A DNA stretch of 14,625 bases from Acidobacteria bacterium UBA6911 (GTDB lineage Bacteria; Acidobacteriota; UBA6911). Numbering within the stretch: position 1 is the stretch's first letter; every line of letters begins with the position of its first letter. The notes beneath the pieces are model-generated. The model was given only the letters and a program-made list of their open reading frames with translations. It searched no databases and had not been told where the DNA came from. This document shows, piece after piece, positions 1 through 5,322 of the stretch. The stretch lies in the NCBI GenBank assembly GCA_002451015.1, contig DKBB01000078.1, positions 1 through 14,625 on the forward strand. The letters are read 5' to 3'. Position numbers and translations under genes: made by a program.

Positions 1-272
1 AGCCGGATGGGTCCCCTGCACGATTGCCCGGTACGGATTCTTATATATTCCCGAACCGAGTCGATTAGGGGAACCGTGGAATCACCAAGATGGTCTTTAC
101 GGCAGAATGAAGCGGGAGAAAAGGGGAAATCGCTCAAGCCGATACCGCTTCTTAGAAGAGACGGCAATTGATCGAGGTCTAAATAAAGCATGTATAGCCG
201 GTATTGGAAAATGTGCGGAACGGGTTTTATCCGTCGATGCCGGACATGTCCTTCATAAATGCAGCTCAACAT
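1..272 (-). CDS. DUF1365 family protein, 5' part (runs off the left edge)
   Basis: Reading the minus strand from an ATG at 272 gives 90 codons without a stop, continuing past the left edge. The product begins MLSCIYEGHVRHRRIKPVPH and goes on through HIFQYRLYMLYLDLDQL. This is the characteristic DUF1365 N-terminus: a short strand, then an R-H-x-R-x-x-P segment, then a Y-R-x-x-x-x-x-x-D-L-D segment. The start ATG overlaps the stop of the upstream oxidoreductase by 7 bases, so the two are almost certainly translationally coupled. DUF1365 proteins have no firmly assigned reaction that I know of. They co-occur with flavin amine oxidases and cyclopropane-fatty-acyl-phospholipid synthase-like methyltransferases, so a role in modifying membrane fatty acids is inferred. 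The rest of the gene, and perhaps a Cfa-like gene, should lie to the left. Confidence 0.85.
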   Translation of the reverse strand, partial: MLSCIYEGHVRHRRIKPVPHIFQYRLYMLYLDLDQLPSLLRSGIGLSDFPFSPASFCRKDHLGDSTVPLIDSVREYIRIRTGQSCRGPIR

Positions 273-1519
273 GTTTCCAACCGCCTGTTGAAAAATTTAC
301 CGACAGCCAGTGCGCTTTTGACGCCGTCTTCGTGGAAACCGTATCCCCAGTAGGCGCCGCAGAAGTAAGTTCCGTTTTTGCCGTTGATCTCGTGCAGTCG
401 TTTCTGGGCCGACAGGGCCGTCCGGCTATAAACAGGGTGGTGATAAATGATTTTCTGCAGAATTTTATCCGTCCGGATTCTCTGAGTTTCGTTAAGCGAG
501 ATACAGATGGGCGAGGGCGCTCGGTGCCCCTGTAGTCGATTCAGGTTGTAGGTCAGGGCTACCGGTCTGTTTTCCTCTTCGGGAATATAGTAATTCCATG
601 AGGCCCAGGCACGTTTCCGAAGCGGCAGAAGAGCGGGATCGGTATGCAGCACGGTTTCGTTCCGTTGGTAAGGTATAGCGGATAGGATTTCTCTTTCCGC
701 TTGGGTGGCGTCAGTGAGGATGGCCAGTGATTCGTTTGAATGCGTTGCAAGAACGACACAGTCGAATCGTTCCGACTCCCCGTTTTTCGTTCTAACAGTC
801 ACTCCATCCTTCCTTCGAATGGCCGAGACAACCGGGCAGTTCAGACGGATCCGATCTCTAAACGGAACGGTCAGGGCTTGAACGTATTGCCTTGCCCCTC
901 CTTTTACGGTCTTCCATTCAGGGTGTCCGGTTACGGTAAGAAGCCCGTGGTTATTGAAAAAAGCGACAACAAAGCGAGCGGAGAATTGCAGGAATGCGTC
1001 CGGCTGTGCCGACCAGATAGCGGCCCCCATCGGGACGATATAATTCTCCACAAACGGACGGCTGTAGTGCCCTCTTTCAAGGTACTCATCCAGGGTGGTA
1101 TCCTCGGTGGAAAGGTTCAGGAAATCCTTTGCGTCGCGGTTGAAGCGCAGTATGTCCAAAAGCATACGATAAAAAGTCGGGCGAATAAGATTCCGGCGTT
1201 GGGCGAACAACCCGTTAAGGGAACTGCCCTGATATTCCAGTCCGGATCGGCAGCATCGCACGCTGAAGCTCATGTCGCTTTTGCGAACTTCTGTTCCGAG
1301 ATGATGCAGCATTTTCACGAAGTTCGGGTACGTGCGGTCGTTGAATACCATGAATCCGGTGTCCGCCGCGTAATGTTTACCGAATGCTTCCAGTTCAACG
1401 GTATTCGTGTGCCCCCCGATATAATGGTTGGATTCGAAAACATGTATGTCGTTTTCATTTAGGAGAAGGCGGGCTGCAAGCATTCCGCTGATGCCGCTTC
1501 CTACAATGGCGATCTTCAT
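266..1519 (-). CDS. FAD-dependent amine oxidase-like oxidoreductase of the DUF1365/Cfa neighbourhood
   Basis: The 417-residue product opens MKIAIVGSGISG, a Rossmann dinucleotide-binding loop (GSGISG, residues 7-12). An acidic residue (E29 in HVFES) ends the second strand, and a GGH segment follows, as in flavin-containing amine oxidase and phytoene desaturase-type enzymes. The C-terminal part (TYFCGAYWGYGFHEDGVKSA) matches the family's FAD-closing motif. I chose ATG at 1519 over an in-frame GTG at 1528 because an AGG lies 8 bases before the ATG, while the GTG overlaps that site. Proteins of this type, paired with DUF1365 and Cfa-like methyltransferases, are linked to unusual (methyl-branched or furan-type) fatty acids in some bacteria. 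The exact reaction here is inferred, not seen. It is the first gene of a minus-strand operon, divergent from the DUF2177 gene. Confidence 0.9.
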   Translation of the reverse strand: MKIAIVGSGISGMLAARLLLNENDIHVFESNHYIGGHTNTVELEAFGKHYAADTGFMVFNDRTYPNFVKMLHHLGTEVRKSDMSFSVRCCRSGLEYQGSSLNGLFAQRRNLIRPTFYRMLLDILRFNRDAKDFLNLSTEDTTLDEYLERGHYSRPFVENYIVPMGAAIWSAQPDAFLQFSARFVVAFFNNHGLLTVTGHPEWKTVKGGARQYVQALTVPFRDRIRLNCPVVSAIRRKDGVTVRTKNGESERFDCVVLATHSNESLAILTDATQAEREILSAIPYQRNETVLHTDPALLPLRKRAWASWNYYIPEEENRPVALTYNLNRLQGHRAPSPICISLNETQRIRTDKILQKIIYHHPVYSRTALSAQKRLHEINGKNGTYFCGAYWGYGFHEDGVKSALAVGKFFNRRLETC

Positions 1520-1579
1520 GTTGTGCACCTGTGTGTTCTAATGGATATCCCTTCGTGTCCGGTTATGAATCCTGCAGTG

Positions 1580-1585
1580 ATTATA
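1580..1585 (-). promoter_or_regulatory. possible -10 element for the oxidoreductase/DUF1365 operon
   Basis: The minus strand carries a perfect TATAAT about 60 bases before the ATG at 1519. No convincing -35 box sits 16-18 bases upstream of it; the best hexamers are around TATCGG. The call rests on the -10 match and its place in a divergent promoter region, so it is tentative. Confidence 0.3.
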
Positions 1586-1651
1586 TAGGAATTAAAGGGC
1601 ATCCGATACCGGGATTCATTTTGAGATCATTAAATTTTCTTCGGATTCTCA

Positions 1652-1675
1652 ATTATTCCCGATTTAGGGTATTAT
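1652..1675. promoter_or_regulatory. imperfect dyad in the divergent promoter region
   Basis: ATTATTCCC and GGGTATTAT face each other across a short AT-rich centre, with 7 of 9 positions complementary. TATTAT at 1670-1675 could also be a -10 box for the plus-strand DUF2177 gene. A regulator-binding site shared by the two divergent transcripts is possible but unproven. The element is small, and AT-rich DNA often gives such dyads by chance. Confidence 0.2.
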
Positions 1676-1734
1676 CTTGGATAGTACAGCTGAAATTTCC
1701 ATTAAAAATCATGGAGATTCCATGAGGGGGAAGT

Positions 1735-2148
1735 ATGGACATCACATTCCTTAAAGCGGTACGTATTTACCTTATCACAATTCCCATTTTCTTCATCATC
1801 GACCTGATCTGGCTGGGCGTCCTGGCTAAAGATTTTTACCAGCGGCGACTGGGGTATCTGATGCGCCCTCAGGTCAATTGGACGGCCGCTGTTCTTTTCT
1901 ACCTGGTTTTTATTGTAGGAATTGTGTTTTTCGCCGTGAAACCGGCCCTTGAGGGCCAAAGCCCGACAAGAGCAATGCTGTACGGCGCATTATTCGGTTT
2001 CTTCACCTACGCCACTTACGATCTGACCAATCTCGCTACGGTCAGGGAGTGGCCGGTAGCCGTTACCGTAGTCGATCTGATCTGGGGAACAGTGCTTTGC
2101 GGCGCGGTGGCCTGGATCAGCTATCTCGTCAATCACAAGATTGCATAA
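1735..2148 (+). CDS. DUF2177 family integral membrane protein
   Basis: The 137-residue product is almost entirely hydrophobic, with about four membrane segments: roughly residues 9-30, 47-68, 81-98 and 109-132. It carries the family's paired D-L-I-W motif, IIDLIWLG in the first segment and VVDLIWGT in the last, and an Y-A-T-Y-D-L-T-N-L-A-T segment in the third. These fit DUF2177. The start is supported by a GAGGGGG purine run just before ATG 1735. The function of DUF2177 is unknown to me. It is often found near DUF1365, flavin amine oxidase and Cfa-like genes, and here it is divergent from just such a pair, so a membrane-lipid-related role is inferred. Confidence 0.85.
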   Translation: MDITFLKAVRIYLITIPIFFIIDLIWLGVLAKDFYQRRLGYLMRPQVNWTAAVLFYLVFIVGIVFFAVKPALEGQSPTRAMLYGALFGFFTYATYDLTNLATVREWPVAVTVVDLIWGTVLCGAVAWISYLVNHKIA

Positions 2149-2169
2149 AATTGAATGGGGGCGGGGAAT

Positions 2170-2206
2170 ACGGTCCCAATATTTCATGCTCAGGACGGTT
2201 CCCAAA
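2170..2206. repeat. short direct repeat ACGGT(T)CCCAA between genes
   Basis: ACGGTCCCAA at 2170-2179 recurs as ACGGTTCCCAA at 2195-2205, with a 15-base spacer that contains ATTTCATGC. It lies in the 110-base gap between the DUF2177 gene and the nitroreductase gene. It resembles the GGGAACGGT-type intergenic repeats seen in some environmental bacteria, but two copies cannot show that it is dispersed. No terminator is obvious in the gap. Confidence 0.3.
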
Positions 2207-2243
2207 CCATTAGGATGCTTCCGGAGTGTGTTTTGCATGAATC

Positions 2244-2251
2244 AAAGGAGG
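2244..2251 (+). promoter_or_regulatory. strong ribosome binding site deciding a GTG start
   Basis: AAAGGAGG is a near-perfect Shine-Dalgarno sequence. It sits 7 bases before GTG at 2259 and fixes that codon as the nitroreductase start, rather than the in-frame ATG three codons later. Confidence 0.8.
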
Positions 2252-2258
2252 AAATCTG

Positions 2259-2945
2259 GTGAGCGAAATGGATACCTACAACGGTCTTCTGGAACTCGTG
2301 CGGAAAAGGCGCACGAATCGTCGGTTCCTGCCGGATCCCGTTCCGGAGGAATACATCAAAAAAATCGTCGATGTGGCGCGATGGGCCCCTTCGGGTTTTC
2401 ATACGCAGTCCTGGGAATTTGTCGTCGTCAGGAAAAAGGAAGTGAAGGATAAAATCGTGGATGTCCTGGAAAGGTACGGTCCGCCCATTAAAAACCCGGC
2501 TGGAGAAACATCCGGTGGTAGCTTCCGGGATGCGCCGGTATTCATATTTCTCTTCTGCGACTGGCGGGCCAGAGTGGGATTGCCGGCCGGCGCCCGGGAA
2601 AGAGATGCGCTGGTTGCGAATATATTCTGCTCCAGCATGGCCGGCGCGTTTCTGTACCTGCATCTCGCCGCTGCGTCCCTGGGACTGGCGTCGCAGTGGT
2701 ATTCGGCAGCAGGTGGTCCGGATTCTGAAAGAGAGATAAAAAAGATCCTCGGTGTTCCGGAAGCCCTTAAAATTTACGATATGATGGCACTCGGCTATGC
2801 GTCCCAGCCTCCGATTCCCAAAGAGGTCCGTCCTCTTGAAGATATGATCCATTATGACGACTGTGGATTACAGGATTTCAGGAACGACGGGGAAGTGGCC
2901 GCCTTTGCTGAGAAAACCCACGCCTGGTGCCTTTCAGCCCATTAA
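2259..2945 (+). CDS. nitroreductase family FMN-dependent oxidoreductase
   Basis: The 228-residue product has the nitroreductase N-terminal signature. LELVRKRRTNRRFLPDPVP (about residues 11-29) is the R-x-x-R FMN-phosphate region, and ARWAPSGFHTQSWEFVVV (40-57) is the A-P-S-x-x-N/H-x-Q-x-W/P segment that contacts FMN. The middle (about 118-147) gives the family's long dimer-core helix. ALGYASQPPIPKEVRPLEDMIHYD (177-200) is the usual C-terminal G-Y-x-x-x-P-x-x-x-x-R-R/P-L-x-E segment. The substrate cannot be read from the sequence; related enzymes reduce nitro compounds, quinones or flavins, and some desaturate other substrates. The protein has about 25 residues beyond the usual end (CGLQDFRNDGEV onward), ending in HAWCLSAH. 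It is probably a cytoplasmic homodimer. Genes on both sides are unrelated. Confidence 0.9.
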   Translation: MSEMDTYNGLLELVRKRRTNRRFLPDPVPEEYIKKIVDVARWAPSGFHTQSWEFVVVRKKEVKDKIVDVLERYGPPIKNPAGETSGGSFRDAPVFIFLFCDWRARVGLPAGARERDALVANIFCSSMAGAFLYLHLAAASLGLASQWYSAAGGPDSEREIKKILGVPEALKIYDMMALGYASQPPIPKEVRPLEDMIHYDDCGLQDFRNDGEVAAFAEKTHAWCLSAH

Positions 2946-3025
2946 TTATATTCATTTTGAAATGACGGCACCCGTTACTGGAGTTTCTTCAACGCTGCTG
3001 CGGGACTCAAGTCTTTCAGAATGTT

Positions 3026-3055
3026 TTGAAAATCACGATCTAGAGGGAACATATT
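3026..3055 (+). promoter_or_regulatory. possible sigma-70 type promoter for the PspC-like gene
   Basis: TTGAAA at 3026-3031 and CATATT at 3050-3055 are separated by 18 bases and lie about 40-70 bases before the ATG at 3097. The gap to the nitroreductase stop is 151 bases, long enough for an independent promoter. The match is moderate. Confidence 0.35.
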
Positions 3056-3096
3056 CGACTGTTATTTCGTTATTATGAAAAAAGGATGGAATAAAG

Positions 3097-3546
3097 ATGG
3101 GTGAAAATGCGAAGAGACTATATAAGAGTCGAAAAAACTGTGTCATCGACGGTGTTTGCGGCGGTATCGGTGAGTACCTCGATGTGGATCCCGTTCTGGT
3201 CCGGATCGTAGCCGTTTTCTTTTTATTCGTAGGAGGCTCCGCGCTCATTGCCTACATAGTAGGGATGATTATTATTCCGAAAGCGCCTATTGAAACAGGC
3301 GAGACGGGAGAAGCCGATCAGAGCCGTGCCGTGTCCTATTCTGAAAGATCGGAAAGTTTCGGTAAGTCGGGAGGGCTTATTTTCGGCATAATTCTGATAG
3401 CTTTCGGTGTCCATTTCCTCCTTCGGAATATTCCGTTCTTTCACCCGTATTACCTGCGTTTCTGGAATTTTGGATGGCACGTTTTCTGGCCGGCCGTCCT
3501 GATCCTTGTCGGACTGCTGATCCTCTTCAAAGGTTCGCGAAAATAA
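3097..3546 (+). CDS. PspC domain membrane protein with LiaF-like C-terminal segment
   Basis: Residues about 7-65 are a PspC domain: KNCVIDGVCGGIGEYLDVDP follows the classical basic-x-x-x-G-V-C-G-G-x-x-x-Y-x-x-x-D-P pattern and leads into one long hydrophobic segment ending MIIIPKAP. A polar linker rich in Ser and Glu (about 66-88) is followed by two more membrane segments (about 89-108 and 126-146). These resemble the small transmembrane repeat of LiaI/LiaF-type envelope-stress proteins. At 149 residues this is longer than the minimal PspC. Known relatives sense or modulate cell-envelope stress, but no other psp or lia gene is in the window, so the role is inferred from the domain alone. An AAAGGA site lies about 10 bases before the ATG. 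The gene converges on the YwaF-like gene. Confidence 0.88.
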   Translation: MGENAKRLYKSRKNCVIDGVCGGIGEYLDVDPVLVRIVAVFFLFVGGSALIAYIVGMIIIPKAPIETGETGEADQSRAVSYSERSESFGKSGGLIFGIILIAFGVHFLLRNIPFFHPYYLRFWNFGWHVFWPAVLILVGLLILFKGSRK

Positions 3547-3552
3547 AAGGGT

Positions 3553-3652
3553 AAAAATGGTACCTGGTTATTAGTTCACCAATTTCGGTTTAATCTTCTG
3601 AATCCATTCCTGTCTGTAAGAATTGGTGAATCAATAACCAGGTACCATTTTT
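3553..3652. repeat. long imperfect inverted repeat, REP/MITE-like, possible bidirectional terminator
   Basis: Two 32-base arms, 3553-3584 and 3621-3652, are complementary at 30 of 32 positions; the only difference is an AG/GA swap in the middle. They are separated by a 36-base loop. The arms begin AAAAATGGTACC and run through TGGTTATT to CACCAATT. The outer ends are A and T tracts, so a transcript from either side would fold into a very strong hairpin followed by U residues. That suits a bidirectional terminator between the convergent PspC-like and YwaF-like genes. The high arm identity, the long loop and the overlap with a coding end point to an inserted mobile or dispersed palindromic element rather than an ordinary terminator. 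No transposase is present, and no target duplication is evident. Confidence 0.8.
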
Positions 3653-4323
3653 TTCTTCCAGGGCAGGGCTAAAACAAAAAAAGTCAAAAGCGCAATACCC
3701 TCGAGGGACATCAGATACCATGGCCATGGTCCCAGCAGATCCAGCAGGGAGGGGACTGCCGGCTTCCAGCAGAGATAACCGTAATTCCAGCCCGTTAAGG
3801 CGTTTAATGCGCCGACCACAGCCGCGTACGTATTCAGTGCAATCATCATGCGAAGGACACTGCTTTTGCGTGGACGGAAGTTTTGCACTGCAAGGATAAA
3901 AACGATTCCGAATAGGATTGCTCCGTGGCTCCAGAAAAACAGGATGAAATCTAAAGAGGGAAATCCCGCACCGAGATCCGGTGTGATGAGCGCCTGCAGG
4001 GTGCCGCCTAATCCCCAGAAATAGGTGATTTCATCAAAAAATGGACCGCACCGGAATAAAGCAAGAATACATGCGATGAGGACCAGGCTGCAAAAATCCA
4101 GGGGTAGAGAATACTCCCAGCTTAATGCGTCGGCCATGCCCTGCTGGATATAAAAAAATACTCCGTAACAGGCTAAAAGCAATCCCAGAGACCGCCCCAG
4201 CCATTTTTTCCCCTCAGACGAAAGTTTTCGAGTGACCCATACCAACGTTATGCAGAGCCCGGCTATTAAAGCCAATACACCGAGATGTTGCATTCCAAAA
4301 TTTTGAAACCCGGAGGATATCAT
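3631..4323 (-). CDS. YwaF/TIGR02206 family integral membrane protein
   Basis: The 230-residue product is a polytopic membrane protein with about six or seven hydrophobic segments. It carries the landmarks I associate with TIGR02206/YwaF: LPLDFCSL, then YFWGLGGTLQALITPDL, then a SHG segment in FFWSHGAIL, then LNTYAAVVGALNALTGWNYGYL, and finally LLDLLGPWPWYLMSLE. Its biochemical role is unknown to me. The last five residues (MVPGY) and the stop codon lie inside the right arm of the inverted repeat, so the native tail has probably been replaced or trimmed; the family end is weakly constrained and loss of function is not implied. The start is ATG 4323, 15 bases after the stop of the Mut7-C gene and without a clear ribosome site. 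Coupled translation within one minus-strand operon is likely. Confidence 0.88.
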   Translation of the reverse strand: MISSGFQNFGMQHLGVLALIAGLCITLVWVTRKLSSEGKKWLGRSLGLLLACYGVFFYIQQGMADALSWEYSLPLDFCSLVLIACILALFRCGPFFDEITYFWGLGGTLQALITPDLGAGFPSLDFILFFWSHGAILFGIVFILAVQNFRPRKSSVLRMMIALNTYAAVVGALNALTGWNYGYLCWKPAVPSLLDLLGPWPWYLMSLEGIALLTFFVLALPWKKKMVPGY

Positions 4324-4338
4324 ATGGCTATATATTGG

Positions 4339-5061
4339 CTATCCGCTACATTCCTGGACCGATCTGTCGGACAGTGTTCGGTCGACCAATAATTGCAGTC
4401 GTTTTGTGCGAAAGGCATTCCGGTTTTTCTTTCCGCAATCGGAACAACTCCAGTCGCGGCATTCCTGAACGATTTTATTGCAGGAGGGGCAGCGGCTGTA
4501 GGGCACTGCGCATCCGTACAGGTCGTATCTGGATAGGATCTCCTCCAGTTGACGCCTTGGTTTTTTTTGCCGTACAAGGTGGATCCGCGTGATTAAAGGA
4601 TCCTTTATCAGGGCGGCGTTGCTGGTCAGTAAAATTCTTCTGTCTTTCTCCGCCACCCGGATAATATTCTCTCGGCTGACGGCATCCGCATTCCATGTAT
4701 CAAAACCGAACAATCGCAGATAAGCGGTCAGGCGATTCAGACCGGTGTCGACCAGAAAACGGTTCCGATGCAACTGCCTCAATGGTTTTTCCCTTAACCG
4801 TACAAGCGGTCCGACATCCAGGGATTCAAAAACAGGATATATGCTTACAGTATCCCCGTTTTTGAGGAGATGTGAGATTTTGACCGAATCGCCGTTTACC
4901 AGAACCATTTCGACCAGACCGAGAGGCACTTCAAAATCCTTCAACAGTTTTTCAGCTTGGATAACGCCTTCGAACAGATAGACAAAACGGCGTTTCCGCT
5001 TGTTCGGCGGAAGAAAATCGTTGAGTTCTTCGTAAAAGCGTAAATAGATTTCCGATGTCAT
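4339..5061 (-). CDS. Mut7-C ubiquitin-like + Mut7-C RNase (PIN-like) domain protein, atypical active site
   Basis: Residues about 4-83 form a ThiS/MoaD-like beta-grasp domain, with VLVNGDSV, LKNGDTVSIYPVFESLDV and no C-terminal Gly-Gly. Residues about 101-182 match the Mut7-C RNase domain: RFLVDTGLNRLTAYLRLFGFDT, then RRILLTSNAAL, then RRQLEEILSRYDL. A compact zinc ribbon follows, with Cys 191, 194, 206 and 209. Family members usually read L-L-T-R-D after the second strand. Here it is LLTSN, so the conserved Asp is Asn148, and the preceding acidic D-D-x-E/D-L stretch is VSREN. Asp105 is kept. The ribbon loop is much shorter than usual, and the final 30 residues lack the common Y-W-x-G-S-H tail. 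The protein may be an inactive or RNA-binding-only variant. An AAAAGG lies just before ATG 5061. Confidence 0.85.
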   Translation of the reverse strand: MTSEIYLRFYEELNDFLPPNKRKRRFVYLFEGVIQAEKLLKDFEVPLGLVEMVLVNGDSVKISHLLKNGDTVSIYPVFESLDVGPLVRLREKPLRQLHRNRFLVDTGLNRLTAYLRLFGFDTWNADAVSRENIIRVAEKDRRILLTSNAALIKDPLITRIHLVRQKKPRRQLEEILSRYDLYGCAVPYSRCPSCNKIVQECRDWSCSDCGKKNRNAFRTKRLQLLVDRTLSDRSVQECSG

Positions 5062-5088
5062 AAAGCCTTTTAGACTCCCGGATTCCCG

Positions 5089-5153
5089 TTCCCGTGGGTG
5101 TTTTCAGGACGGAGACAACAAAAAGGTAAATCCGATACGCCCCTCCACGGGAA
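5089..5153. repeat. 9-base perfect inverted repeat in the divergent Mut7-C/CorA gap
   Basis: TTCCCGTGG (5089-5097) and CCACGGGAA (5145-5153) are perfect inverted copies 47 bases apart, in the 240-odd base gap between the divergent Mut7-C and CorA-like genes. The loop is long, so a hairpin would be weak. The arms could instead be two half-sites or paired operators. The start region of the minus-strand gene lies immediately to the left. Confidence 0.25.
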
Positions 5154-5172
5154 AACCTTCCATGACGACTGC

Positions 5173-5203
5173 TTTACAATAGATGATTGAAGACCCATAT
5201 ACC
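5173..5203 (+). promoter_or_regulatory. weak promoter-like pair before the CorA-like gene
   Basis: TTTACA at 5173-5178 is followed by an AT-rich stretch with CATATA (17-base spacer) or TATACC (19-base spacer). It lies about 120 bases upstream of the CorA-like start. Neither -10 choice is good, so this is only a candidate. Confidence 0.2.
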
Positions 5204-5322
5204 GGTAATTTCAGATGAAACCAGAATACGCCTGTTATCGGGATATTTGCGAGAAATACCTGTAAAAATGCCGATTATTTCACCGCCAGGAATATTATTT
5301 GGACGCACGGGGGGGCAGTGTT

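Noticed and set aside
107..535. Plus-strand 142-codon open frame at the left edge
   Set aside because: It overlaps both the DUF1365 start and the oxidoreductase end on the minus strand; the product has no family features.
740..1462. Plus-strand 240-codon open frame opposite the oxidoreductase
   Set aside because: It lies wholly inside a clear FAD oxidoreductase on the other strand, has no recognisable domain, and its codons mirror the real gene.
3553..3652. Ends of an insertion sequence
   Set aside because: The arms are only 36 bases apart, with no transposase between them and no visible target duplication; a REP/MITE-like element fits better.
5299..5322. TTG start for the CorA-like gene, 8 codons upstream
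   Set aside because: It is possible, because AGGA precedes it, but the added residues (DARGGSV) look non-functional. ATG 5323 is preferred with low certainty.
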